Shown here piece by piece: positions 45,484 to 56,969 of a stretch of DNA of 64,000 bases; position 1 is the first letter of the stretch; each line of letters begins with the position of its first letter. The stretch lies in assembly GCA_016169945.1 (NCBI GenBank), contig JADLSH010000382.1, positions 2,232,001 through 2,296,000 on the forward strand. The letters run 5' to 3'. The DNA is from Trachythela sp. YZ-2020 (Eukaryota; Cnidaria; Anthozoa; Malacalcyonacea; Clavulariidae). Under the pieces are notes generated by a model. The model had not been told where the DNA came from. It was given only the letters and a program-made list of their open reading frames with translations, and did no database searches. Both the position numbers and the translations under genes were made by a program.

Positions 45484-46745
45484 TGGTCTATCCTAAGATA
45501 CTATAGTCTATCCTAAGATACTGTATGATATCCTAAAATGATATCCTAAGATACGGTATGATATCCTAAAATGATATCCTAAAATGATATCCTAAAATTA
45601 TATCCTAAGATACTGTATGATATCCTAAAATGATATCTTAAGATACTGTATGATATCCTAAGATAATGCATGATATCCTAAAATGATATCCTAAAATGAT
45701 ATCCTAAAATGATATCCTAAAATGATATCCTAAGATACTGTATGATATCCTAAAATGATATCCTAAAATGATATCTTAAGATACTGTATGATATCTTAAG
45801 ATACTGTATAATATCCTAAAATGATATCCTAAGATACTGTATGATATCCTAAAATGATATCTTAAGATACTGTATAATATCCTAAAATGATATCCTAAGA
45901 TAATGTATGATATCCTAAAATGATATCTTAAGATACTGTATGATATTCTAAAATGATATGCTAAGATACTGCATGATATCCTAAAATGATATCCTAAAAT
46001 GATATCCTAAAATGATATCCTAAAATGATATCCTAAGATACTGCATGATATCCTAAGATACTGTATGATATCCAAAAATGATATCCTAAGATACTCTATG
46101 ATATCCAAAGATACTGTATGATATCCTAAAATGATATCCTAAGTTACTGTATGATATCCTAAAATGATATCCTAAGATACTGTATGATATCCTAAGATAC
46201 TGTATGATATCCTAAAATGATATCCTAAGATAATCATTTTAGGATATCATACAGTATCTTAAGATATCATTTTAGGATATCATACAGTATCTTAGGATAT
46301 CATTTTAGGATATCATACAGTATCTTAGGATATCATACAGTATATTAGGATATCATACAGTATCTTAAGATATCGTTTTAGGATATCATACAGTATCTTA
46401 GGATATCATTTTAGGATATCATACAGTATCTTAGGATATCATGCAGTATCTTAGGATATCATTTTAGGATATCATTTTAGGATATCATGCAGTATCTTAG
46501 GATATCATTTTAGGATATCATACAGTATCTTAGGATATCATTTTAGGATATCATACAGTATCTTAGGATATCATACAGTATCTTAAGATATCATTTTAGG
46601 ATATCATACAGTATCTTAAGATATCATTTTAGGATATTATACAGTATCTTAGGACATCATGCATACAGTATCTTAAGATATCATTTTAGGATATCATACA
46701 GTATCTTAGGATATCATTCTAGGATATCATACAGTATCTTAGGAT
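45484..46745. repeat. Orientation-switching minisatellite of ATGATATCCTAAA units
   Basis: Built from two words, ATGATATCCTAAA (13 bp) and GATACTGTATGATATCCTAA (20 bp), in irregular order. Units read forward from 45484 to about 46227 and reverse complement from there to 46745. Almost every unit contains GATATC. There are no unique spacers between repeats. Confidence 0.95.
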
Positions 46746-48168
46746 AGACTATAGTCTATGGCTATAACTATATAGTGCACCGATTTAACATCCAAAACTT
46801 TGGTCGCACTCCGTTTCTTTTCTGCTGGTACATAAACGCAAACTCCTGCTAACGGAAGACGGTACTGTTTACAAAGTCAAACGATCGAAGCTGGAAAACA
46901 CTGTTAAACCTGGACAATACGTTTAAGAACTGTTTATTTGTGTAAAAGTCGGACAGTATATTTAATTACTGTTTAATTGTGTAAAATTGTTAGACTTTAG
47001 AAATAAATTGTTTAAAACGTTAATCCTTGTCTGTGTTAATTTATGCATGCATCCAAGCGTCACTAATTACTCATATTTTGCTCCAAAAACGGTACGATTT
47101 CGTATTCGTTAAACCTCCTTTATCCTCCTTTTGAAAATAGTGCAAGATTATCACCTGAAGACAGACAAAAATATGAGAACTCTGTCAAGATATGAAAGAC
47201 TCCTAAACGATATGCTCTTAGGAGTAGACCTTACTAACGCTGTAAAAGAAATTTTAATCAATAAATGTGTTTTAAAAATGAATTATGTGTGTGCTGTATG
47301 TACATTGTACAATATTTTCCCGTCCTATAATGATATATTCTCAATTTATTCAAATCGTCGTTAACGATATTTACAAATGACTTACAAACCCACGCATAGA
47401 ATTGTGTTTACATACAATGTTTGTACATGCTCGTAAATCGCGCTTTTCGTCCTCTGCTGCATCTAAAACGCTTGAAACTTTGTTACATTCGCTTGGAAAA
47501 TATATATTTGTACTTCTCTGTAAGACCTTAGCTATGCCGATTAAACTTTAAGATCCTCTCGTTTTAGAAAGCTATATTTCTGCTTGTTATTACTTCGCAT
47601 AAGGCAGTAATATTTTACTAGGTTAAGCGCCGCTATATTAGTTGTCTAAGCCGTTTCGTATAAGGTGATATTAGATATGAGAATATATTTACTCGTTGTC
47701 GAAACGGACTCTGTTTGGAACACGACGCTTGGGAACTTTATACGGACGCTTAGCTATTGTGCTGGTTCAGCTAAGGCGGGGGTAAACCCCAAAATGTGAG
47801 AATTTTCCGAATTTATTTTTTCTTCAGAAAATGACACTTCAACTATTAGATTTACCATAGTGGCAGGTAGTTTGCTTTTATCTACGTTTTTCCGTGTTTA
47901 TTTTGCGTTTTATAAATAGTCATGATCTCGTCACCATGGAAACGTGAGTTTGCATTTTTTGTTTATTCCCTATTTACCCCTCCCAATTGGGCAAGATTCA
48001 GTTGAAAACTTTAGGAGGTTATGTTACTTGGCTAACATGAAGTATAGCTCACCACAGAATGTCAAACCGCTGACGAATAAGTAAATTTTTGCGATTTTCG
48101 AGTGTGACAAAGCATGTAATAATAAAAAGTTGTTGTGAGGAAGCCATTCTGAGACATTTTTGTTGAAG

Positions 48169-49130
48169 ATGGTTGGTGAGAAGGAAAAAAACTGTTACAG
48201 GAAGAGAAGAAAAGGACAAGCTTTCAGTGATCAAACGGCGATGCAAATGAGACCACATCAACATGCGTCAGTTACTCAGTTCATCAAGGAAGAAGATGAA
48301 ATTACAGCATGATGCTGAACACCCGCCAGCCGTCGTAGTCGACAATCCTGACTTTAAGGAGAGTGAATACAGGCTGATAAATGTAAAACAATTGTCCTCT
48401 GTTCTATGTAAGATTCATCACTGTGAAAAAGGTATTTATTCCTGATTTGTTTATAGTTGTAATTCTTATGGTCTTGCTATTCGACAAAATACTACGAAAA
48501 AGCAGAATCCAACCCAAGATGAGGTAAATGTTTCTGCCTATGCAATGAAGAAAAACATCATTGCAATCTTGCACCACAGTGTGAAGCTAGAGGATCCAAC
48601 CAAACAGCACCGATATTGTCCACTGGGTGAATCTTCATGGTGCAAATGGCAACAAGATCAAGTTTCGGGGACCAGTACCTATGATGGTAGTGATTGCCTA
48701 CGAAAGGTATTTCTAAAAGAGCTGACCCCAACCTTTATGGCACTAAGTGATACAAAGTTGCTTGAGAGATGTGTACGTGGCACAACTCAGAACCCCAATG
48801 AGTGCATCAACTCCCTTCTGTGGGCTCGATGTCCCAAACATAAACATCACGGCATCAAGGCTATTCGCTGTGCTATTGCTGCAGCTGTTTGCCACTTTCA
48901 CAGTGGTGCTGCTAGCAGGGAAAGGGTCATGAGGAGGCTCTCCACACCTGCTGGTCACCATCCAAATAAAGCTTCGTTTGTTCGTGACAAAAAGAGACTG
49001 CGTAAGTCTGACCTGTAAGCCACGGACAAGGAGAAGAAACGCCGCCGAGGTCAAGCGCTGCTGCGGACACAAAGAGAAGAAGCTCTTCAGGAAGTTGAAG
49101 GAAAAACATATAAAGCAGGTGGATTTTAAA
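48169..49130 (+). pseudogene. Mutator-like transposase remnant
   Basis: Fragments in shifting frames: MVGEKEKNCYRKRRKGQAF (about 48169), VVVDNPDFKESEYRLINVKQ (about 48330), then an open stretch 48545-49018. The latter contains HRYCPLGESSWCKWQQDQ, LKELTPTFMALSDTKLLERC and NPNECINSLLWARCPK. This CPxGxxSWC...NEALN-type pattern is that of the Mutator-like transposase domain found in many invertebrate elements (I recall it as the Pfam Mutator family). At least one frameshift and several stops break it, so it is inactive. Confidence 0.72.
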
Positions 49131-49199
49131 GGACATACAATGATGAGTAAACAATTATTCATGAGAAATAATGACTTTAACAGTCAAAACACTTAATAC

Positions 49200-49629
49200 C
49201 CTGCTTGTTTCTTAAAACCGAAATTTTAAAGCTCATTTACTCAAAATGCCTTTTTTCGCAGTTCAGAAAAGATAACTCATTATATATTTACTCGATTTGC
49301 TTACAATTTTCAGAGATTATTGCCCCAGATTAGCTTTCTTAGATAAGCTAAGAGAATTTTAAAATGTCCAATATTGATGAAGTTATGAACCAAAGCATGG
49401 CTAGTTTTTTTCTGTGAACTTTGACCGGCCACTGTGTTTTAATGATACAGATTACAGAAAAGTTCTTAGCTTGTCCAAGAAAGACATCTGTAATCTTTCA
49501 TTTGGTATTGAAAATAGATCCATAGCCCTTTAATGTATGTTATACAAATTTGAACCCAATGCCCCTGAGGAATATTTGCAAAATGACAACCTTTGACTCT
49601 GTAACCCTGTAAATTAGCCCCCTCCAAGC
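49200..49629. other. No gene recognised
   Basis: AT-rich sequence between the Mutator-like remnant and the hAT-like MITE; only short shadow frames. Confidence 0.4.
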
Positions 49630-49899
49630 CAGTGGCGTAGTCCGCAAAACAGAAGTGGAGAATTAATGGCATCATCAATAAGTTGTTGGAGGGTGAGCAT
49701 ATTAGGAGGGTCTGGGGGAAAATGTTATAATTATCTAAGGACTCCCAGAAAGGCTATCAAATTTGCTAGTTTCGGTAACATATTGTGCACACGTCCCCAC
49801 TCCCAACATATCTCATCGTATTTAAACATGTTTCAAAGGTGGTCCTGAAGTAGAGTGGGGGACTCGTTCCCCCCAGTCCTTCCCATGGTAGCGCCTCTG
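49630..49899. mobile_element. hAT-like MITE, 270 bp, 8-bp target duplication with one mismatch
   Basis: Starts CAGTGGCGTAGTCCGCAAAA and ends CCCATGGTAGCGCCTCTG. The flanks are CTCCAAGC (49622-49629) and CTCCAAAC (49900-49907), 7 of 8 identical. The interior has the GGGTCTGGGGGAAAA and CCCCAGTCC blocks usual in this type. Confidence 0.75.
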
Positions 49900-50019
49900 C
49901 TCCAAACTTCAATTATCCGATCCGTTGGAAAAGTCGTCAATCGGGGGTACATGTCTTAATTGCAATACCACAAAAATAAGGTAAGTGAGCTAGGAATTTC
50001 TAGAAACATGTAGTATATC

Positions 50020-50935
50020 TATATCGGCGTTATAGTCTCTAAAGACCTCAAATGGAGTCTTAATGTCCCAGCGGTATCAAATAAGGCCAACAAGATGTTG
50101 GGGTTCGTGAGAAGATCGTGTTTTCATGCAAGTGACCTTAAAGTACGAAAGATCCTGTACCTGACCCTAGTCAGAAGCAAGCTTGGTTACTGTAGCCAAG
50201 TGTGGGCACCTCAAACTGTTCAAGATATCCAAACCCTGGAACGAGTTCAGCGTCGCAGTACGAAGTTCATCCTATCTCTTCCATTTCAAACAGATGTATC
50301 ATACCCTAAGAGACTTGCTAAGCTCAATATTCTTCCAATTACCTACTGGCATGAATACCTGGATCTTGTTTATTTATTCAAATGTATCTATGCTAATTCC
50401 GACAAAAATATACAACTAAATGCACCAACTCGTGTAACCAGACGCTCTAGCTCTACATCAGGACTCCTTCTTCAGATCACTAAATCAAAAACAGTAACAT
50501 TTCAAAACAGCTTTTATGTCAGAGCCTGCAGAACGTGGAACACTCTACCAATATCAATAAGGAACTTAACTTTACTGTCTTCATTTAAACGTTGTCTATT
50601 TAACTACTACTTTTTATTAACTTCTAATGTTTATAACCCAGAATTGCCGCACACCTACAAGACTGTATGTATTAAATGTCATCAAGCTCGTCCTTTGGAC
50701 TCACTCAGTAACACTCTGTGCTGCTAGTGCACTTTCTTATATTGTGAGGTTATTCATTGACCTTTTTATATTTGTTCACTTTTTGTTGTGATGTACTATT
50801 TAGTGTTTAATTATTTGTATATATGATATTTTTTATGTATTTTGTACCTATGGGGAACCCGTTATTGGAGCTTCGGCTCTGTGGGTACGCCCTACCTGTA
50901 TTGGGTGAAATAAATAAATAAATAAATAAATAAAT
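50020..50935 (+). pseudogene. 5'-truncated LINE: RT C-terminal region and 3' UTR
   Basis: From GVIVSKDLKWSLNVPAVSNK (about 50025) the frame continues through KANKMLGFVRRSC, LYLTLVRSKLGYCSQVWAP, LERVQRRSTKFIL and ACRTWNTLPISIRN, with a stop near 50725. This LGYCSQVW...QRR pattern is the thumb and C-terminal region of LINE reverse transcriptases of the CR1/Jockey-like groups. The 3' UTR ends GGGTGAAATAAATAAATAAA with six or seven AAAT units. The catalytic YxDD lies in the missing 5' part. The 210-codon frame is intact, so the copy is fairly young. Confidence 0.85.
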
Positions 50936-51689
50936 ACCCTCAAGGCTCAATGCTCTATTAAGGCCTCTCTCAAATACGATTCCAGTTTTGGAAGAATATA
51001 TTTTTCAAGGCCTTCATTTTAAATTCTGTTAATTAAGTTATCCTACCCCCGCTTCCTTTACAACAAAAAATTAATTTATTGCCTATTGGCCTAGCAATTA
51101 ATTCACGTTAATTACTCTCCCTGCCCCAATGCCGCTTGAATAAATAAGCCCCTCCCCCGGAGGGAAGTTAATAGAGTAGCTGCGATACAAGTCAATGACC
51201 GCTTAAGGTGGCTCGATAAATTTTTAAGTAAAAGTTGAAACACTCGAAATTTCGTTTTTCTGCTGATTACATGGTCATAAAACCTCCCGACCAAAAGAGA
51301 ACATCGAATTGAATAAAAATCAATATTAATGTGCGAGTTTGTATTGTTGCCATGGCAACAATACGCATGGAAACATCGGGAAATATGGAAAACATGAGCG
51401 TTCATTTCAGAAACGAGGTCGGTGACACCCATTTTTTTAATTGCTTATCGTTGTTATTTACTTCGACGAATCTAATAAGAAAATTTAAAAAAATCTGTCA
51501 TGCCAAAATTTGGGATTTGAAAAATGAATTAAAAATTCGCATGACAGAATTTCGAGATATTTCAGCGTATATTTATCTACTTGCATGCAAATTTTCAGGT
51601 TACCTTACCGAACTCGTTTCTTAAATATTTAAGGTTTCTGTATCCACATCCGGCACAGCCAACGTTTCTCGACTTGTGCAAGATCAATG
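50936..51689. other. No gene recognised
   Basis: Sequence between two LINE fragments; only short overlapping frames on both strands. Confidence 0.35.
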
Positions 51690-52749
51690 AAATGACATGC
51701 GCGTACAAAATTTTTGGTCTACATCAAATGATCTGCCAAATTCCTTGAACGAGGGTTTCCCCAGAATGTTAGCTGACGACAGCAACATAAGTTTTATCAG
51801 TAACACTCTTTCTGATCTTGAAAATCGTATGAATTTTGAAATGCTAAGCCTTAACCGGTTTTTAATAGCTAATAAGTTAAGCTTAAACATTGCTAAGACA
51901 GAGTTCATGGTCATCGGTCGCGACAACGGTTAACAACCTTTGATGATCACGAGCTTTGTGTAACTGTTAATAATGAGTCAGTCAAACAAGTTAAATCCGC
52001 AAAAACTCTAGGAATGACTTTAGATGAAAATCTTACATGGAGAAACCATGTTGAAGTTATTACCAAAAAGATCTCTTCCGGCATTAGTGCACTCAAACGT
52101 GTACGAGGGCTGATTGATCAAGAAACAGCAAATAAAGCTTATCAAGGTTTTATCGAACCTCTTCTCTTACTGTGCTCCAGTATGGGACGGGCTCGGAGAC
52201 ACTCTCCAGAAACTTCAAAACAGATCAGCTCGCGTTATAACATGTTCTTCATATGACATCTCATCTAACCTCCTTCTCGAACAGTTGAAGTGGAATAATT
52301 TATCCGTTAATCGTCAGAAACAAAAAGCTATTCTTATGTTCAAGACACTTAACGATCAAACAGCTCAGTATTTACATGAGATGTTTACCTCTAGAAGGTG
52401 TCAGTATTCTCTCAGGAACTCTACTGGCAAGTTGAATATTCCTAAACCTAATACTAATTATCTAAAGCGCTCCTTCTCTTATAGTGGAGCTTTTCTTTGG
52501 AACAACTTGCCAGAGTCCCTTAGATTATCGCCATCTCTCACGGCGTTTAAAAGTAGTCTGGAATCACCATATTCTAGACGAACCGACTCCCACACGGCAA
52601 CCAGGTAGAACAGTACTCTTTTTTCTCTCCTCTTCTCTTCCATTTCTTTGTATATATTTTTAAACTTACAAGCTTGTATATATATATTATATTTATTGTA
52701 ATAATCTTTTATGTACTGATGGTTTTTTCTCCGTGTTTAAATAAAATTT

Positions 52750-52807
<58 letters not shown>

Positions 52808-52810
52808 GGC
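51690..52810 (+). pseudogene. 5'-truncated LINE with (TGA)n tail
   Basis: Begins in the RT palm: GFPRMLADDSNISFISNTLS, where the catalytic [FY]ADD reads LADD. It continues LSLNIAKTEFMVIGRDNG, then shifts frame to TLGMTLDENLTWRNHVEVIT and SGISALKRVRGLI, and shifts again to FSYCAPVWDGLGDTL, VNRQKQKAILMFK and FLWNNLPESLR. At least two frameshifts. The 3' UTR ends in a (GAT)n microsatellite of about 56 bp (52750-52806) instead of poly-A. Related to, but distinct from, the LINE at 50020. Confidence 0.82.
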
Positions 52811-53519
52811 GCAGCTCCAGAAAAACACGCACCTCCAACGTAATCAAAGTTGTTTAGATATAATGTTTACTTGGCTGGAAATGGAAATATTTTTATTTTT
52901 TCCTGCTAACTAATGGAGTAACTCAAAGAAAACAGACGAAACTATCTTAGACCATCGCTTTATTGCATCGTTTGACATAAGATATGTATGACATGTATGA
53001 ATATCTTGAACTTTTGACTGTTTTTACTTACAGTTTTTGAAAACGGCAGTTTTGTTTTCATGCTGTTGTTGACATAAAAAAACAGTTCGACGAAGCGAGA
53101 AATGCTGTTTCGCTAAACTTTTTGCTGTTACTAATACCTTGTAATATATTTACTTTTGTAAATGAAAAAAAAAACATGAAATAGAATTATAAACGGCATG
53201 CGAAAGCCGGTTAAATGCCGAAAACTGATTGCCGGTTTTTATAGAGTTTCAACTTTAAACATTGCTTATTTCAGCTTAAAACATCGCTATTTCGCCGTGG
53301 GTTTACTTTATTTTGCCGTGAGTTAATTCTATTTGGCCGTGAGTTTACTTTATTTTGCTGTGAGTTTATTTAGTCTGACCGTAGCTTATTTTTGCCGTGA
53401 CAGTGTCTTGTGGACCACCGTACTTTACACATTCAAATTTATTCAATACTTAATTCGTGCATTCAATTTATACGGAATTGGGCGAACTGGCGCGAAATGC
53501 AAAATAGCCGGTGTGATGG

Positions 53520-53585
53520 TTATGTTTTGGGTTTTGGGATAGGGTTTGGGGTTAGGGTGTGGTGTTAGAGTTTGGGAGATTAGGG
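53520..53585 (+). repeat. Degenerate telomere-like TTAGGG/TTTGGG tract
   Basis: Irregular GGGTTTTGGGATAGGGTTTG and GGGGTTAGGG units; the run resumes beyond the inserted element as GAGTTAGGGTTTAGGGTTAG (54217-54238). Read as an interstitial telomere-like tract split by an insertion. Confidence 0.5.
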
Positions 53586-54217
53586 TAGTGGCGTAACGAA
53601 GAAAGACGGGGCCCTTAGGCATATTTGGAATGTGGGCCCCTGTTGTCACGATTTGACTGCCACGGATTATTGGATTTGTTTGAAAGCTGCCTGTATTAGC
53701 GTTTTACATAATACATGTGTTTTTAAATGAAGAGATTTTTGTGCCCTCTTTTGGGCCCAAAATTTGTAGTGCCGCTTTCCACTGCCAGACATACTATTTT
53801 GAATCAGGTCATTGGTTTGCATTCATCAAATGGAAAGTTCAAGAACTTCATGTAATGCTTGCACCTCGATGTTAACCTGCATTTTTTATGTTTAGTCGTT
53901 ATAACACTGTATTCTAGTTTTGGCGGGGGCGGGGCAGCAGCAAGCTGGGGCCCCCAACTGTCGGGGGCACTGGAACGCAATATTTTTATCTTAATTCATT
54001 CTAATAAGTATTTATAAATTTGCGACTTAATTGTTTTTCGTGTAAATGTATTTGTTAATGCTAGATATTGTAAGTAATTAGGCACAGGACACACATTGAC
54101 AACAGCATATTCTTGCTGAAGTGTTTATCCTGTATAATAATTCGTTTAATAAAAATAAAAATAAATTAAAGAACTTAGTTCTCGCCCTAACCCTACCTTA
54201 TGAGCGTTACGCCACTG
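53586..54217. mobile_element. hAT-like non-autonomous element, about 630 bp
   Basis: Ends TAGTGGCGTAACGAAG (left) and GAGCGTTACGCCACTG (right). Flanks GATTAGGG and AGTTAGGG agree at six of eight positions, compatible with an aged 8-bp duplication. The interior includes GGGGCCC blocks and no coding capacity. Confidence 0.6.
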
Positions 54218-54649
54218 AGTTAGGGTTTAGGGTTAGGAAACAGAACTAACATTCCTAAAAAGTAATTTAGCGAAGGCCATAAATATCCATATAAGTTATA
54301 GAACAAAAATTATATTCGGTAATAAAATAGCACTAACCGAACTAGGCCGTACGATGAGCATCCAAAAGATGCTTAGAAAACGGATTCCGTTGCACCCCTC
54401 GTGGAACTACATAATTTTCACATGAATCAATAGATAAAAACTTACTTTATCAGAATCCGTTGCTCCCCAAGCGAAACAGGAGCACAATTGGGAATAAAAT
54501 CCCTCCAAAGTTTGCTATTTTCGCGCTTCGAAATTTTCGAACCGCCATTGTTTTGGTAGCAAATACGCATGCGCATGTCAGACGGATTTGTCAATTCATA
54601 CATGGAGAAGAACCCTGACAGCATTAACTTAGAATGGTACCATCGTATG

Positions 54650-55187
54650 AAATGCTGGAAGAGATTTTGTGATGAAGAGATTTTGTGATGAAGAGAAGAT
54701 CCGTAGCCAACAGAGAAAAGAAGAAAAGGAAAAAGAACTAGCTCTAAAACTGTGTAACTTCTACCAACGAACAGTGGCGTAGCCAGACTTGAAGTTTTTG
54801 GCACTTTTGGAGGGGCATATATCGAACGCCAATGGCGTGAGTCTTTCTAGGGGGTGCAGGGGCATGCTCCCCCGGGAAAATTTGAAATATGGAGTCCCTC
54901 AATGGCGATTTACTGGTAGTCACATGGGTAGTCATCGTCCTCCCCCCCAATTTCTACCCGGATTTCATCTTTTCACAAGGGCAGTCCTTCAGCCTATTGG
55001 GGGGCTGAGCCCCCCTCATTGTCTACGCTACTGCCGAAGAACGCCACTGCTAGAAGTGCGCTATCACAAAGTTTGCTACTCCAATTATACAAAATTTCTC
55101 ACCAGAGAGAGACGAAGAAGCAATCGGAGACTGAAATATCTACATCACTGTAAGAAAGTAATCGAGGCGGAAGTCATCGCAAAATAA
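54650..55187 (+). pseudogene. Fragment of an invertebrate multicopy gene, split by a MITE
   Basis: Downstream of the MITE one frame reads LEVRYHKVCYSNYTKFLTRE and then RRRSNRRLKYLHHCKKVIEA. This resembles the RYHKxCYxxYT segment of large uncharacterised proteins repeated in cnidarian genomes (from memory, not verified). The sequence before the MITE (about 54650-54770) is rich in Lys and Glu (KRSVANREKKKRK) and may belong to it. Confidence 0.4.
54772..55033. mobile_element. hAT-like MITE, 262 bp
   Basis: Starts CAGTGGCGTAGCCAGACTTG and ends CATTGTCTACGCTACTG. The flanks CCAACGAA and CCGAAGAA match at six of eight positions. Typical internal words are GGGGGTGCAGGGGCATGCTC and GGGGGGCTGAGCCCCCC. 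Confidence 0.75.
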
Positions 55188-55599
55188 GCAAATAAAGTAT
55201 GTGAAAGATTTGCTGGAGAAATTTGTTATCATTGCTAAGGACACCGATGCATCTAAATGTGGATGCATCTAAATATAGAGCTTTTAAACTCAAGAAACGA
55301 CTGATGGAAAGTTATCCCCAACTTGCATGTGTTCTGTGTACCGAAAATTAGAAATGTTAGTGAGATTGTATATGTGGAAAATGTGGATTCTTCTGAGAGG
55401 AACATATGTCAAATAAGTCTGAAAACAACGATGAAGACTTTGATGAAGAGAGCTATACCATTGATGATGATGATCTGAATTCCAACACAGAAACTGAGGA
55501 AAATTCTAAATCGTTCCTTGTTATTCTAGATAGTGGAATTTTACCAGACAAAAACCAGGCCAGCTTATTGTAGAATACATGCAATCTCGTTTTGAGCGT

Positions 55600-56745
55600 A
55601 GGCCCTTGGCCAGAGAGAGAGAGATAGTTGGTTTAATAACATTTTACATGGCAGCCTACAAAGGCTGAATTGCGTAAAATACATTGTTAAATTTCTAGAC
55701 AAACACACACATTTACATACGCACACAGACACATACACCCACATCTATTATGCATAGTACATAAAAAGTTACAAAACGGATTCATGTTAGACCCTCACTA
55801 CCACCATTGCCACAATATAAGGTGACCACAAACTAAACAGAGACATATAATAAAAATTAGGTCAGCGCGTAAGGCAGCGGCAATGGTAGTGAAAGTGAAA
55901 TCAGAACCTCACTAGCTAGTATCAATAATTTAAACTACTCGATCTTTGACATTGACAAAATATAAGTGTCTCTGAACAGATTTGTCCGTGTGGTTGGACA
56001 GTCAAAATGACGCTGTCTTCTTAGGTTATATACAGAAGTGTTTTTTGGTGGTAGAAGATGGTAAAGCTTGTGATCAGCATCAGACATAACTGTTTGGAAA
56101 AGTTTCTGACAAAGTTTCTGGCGCCTGTCTTTCAAAGTGCTTATATTGTGTGTATTAAGATTGTCCGTGTAGGATAGTCCCGGAGATATAATAGACAACG
56201 CCCGCTTTTGAATGCGTTCAAGATCTTTACATAAATATCCTGGGAGAGCATGATGGAATACAGGAGCACAATACTCAAGTACAGGTCTGATGCAAGTGAA
56301 GTAGAAGCTGATGATATCACGAGTAGGAACGTTTGCACGCTTTAGTAAAATCAAGAAATACAAACGTCTATTCGCTTTCTTTATGACATCGTTCACATGG
56401 TTTATCCATTGCAGGGAGTTGGATATCGTAGCACCTAGTAATTTGGCACTGCTGACTAGCTCGAGTTCTTGGGAGTTCACAGTGATGGCATCAAACTGAT
56501 GCTTTACTTTCGTAAAGTCGATGATCATTTCTTTGCATTTATCAGCATTCAGCTGGAGCTTGTTGTTGTTACTCCATTTCTCAACCTCGGTTACGGTGTT
56601 CTGCATGTGACTTTGACCATTCATGGAACAACTTCAGCCAAAGTGGTGTCATCCACATATTTCCAAGAGTGTGCATCAGGTGGGTTCAGATCATTTATCA
56701 TCAAGAGGAACAGCCAGGGCCCGAGTTTCTGGGCTCAAGGATGAA
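55600..56745 (-). pseudogene. LINE reverse transcriptase C-terminal region, minus strand
   Basis: At 56745-56630 the minus strand encodes GPWLFLLMINDLNPPDAHSW followed by KYVDDTTLAEVV, the RT palm with an intact YVDD. A frame break follows, then an open frame 56624-55935: TEVEKWSNNNKLQLNADKCK, KLLGATISNSLQWINHV, RPVLEYCAPVFHHALPG and LERIQKRALSII. This is the thumb and C-terminal part of a non-LTR RT. The 5' half of the ORF (endonuclease and fingers) is missing. Sequence down to about 55600 is the likely 3' UTR. Confidence 0.82.
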
Positions 56746-56881
56746 AACATTTATTTCAATTATAGATAGTTATGATGAAATTATGGGTTTTATATTTCCT
56801 CCCAATTTATTTTTTTATGATGAATTTCGAGTTGGTGCCTGGGACATGTTTCTTTCACAGTTAAAGGTCCTTCACATGGAA

Positions 56882-56937
56882 CAGATGGTTGGAAAAGATG
56901 GTTGGAAAAGATGGTTGGAAAAGATGGTTGGAACGAA
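56882..56937 (+). repeat. Four tandem copies of GGTTGGAAAAGAT
   Basis: Four near-perfect units of 13-14 bp (GATGGTTGGAAAA), ending in a variant GATGGTTGGAACG. Confidence 0.85.
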
Positions 56938-56969
56938 TGGGAAAGTTGGTCCAAATCCAAGATTTGTAT

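Larger units (their letters stand above)
44373..47710. repeat. 3.3 kb near-complete palindrome with minisatellite core
   Basis: The outermost AGTCCGTTTCGACAACGAGT (left) is mirrored by ACTCGTTGTCGAAACGGACT (right). The unique arms (44373-45480 and 46745-47710) are close reverse complements, and the middle is an array that itself switches orientation near 46227. The arms differ by an insert of about 165 bp (about 44560-44725, a LINE-like 3' end) present only on the left, and by array length (about 740 against 515 bp). Both arms include the phrase SPEDRQKYENSVK followed by stops, a short coding relic. No transposase was identified. Confidence 0.9.

Noticed and set aside
45484..46745. Regularly repeated array that could be taken for CRISPR
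   Set aside because: The repeats are contiguous with no unique spacers, reverse orientation midway, and sit in a eukaryotic palindrome.
48743..49162. 139-codon minus-strand frame
   Set aside because: It is antisense to the Mutator-like transposase remnant, which explains its openness.
52674..52913. Frame with a long poly-aspartate run
   Set aside because: It is translation of the GAT microsatellite at the LINE 3' end.
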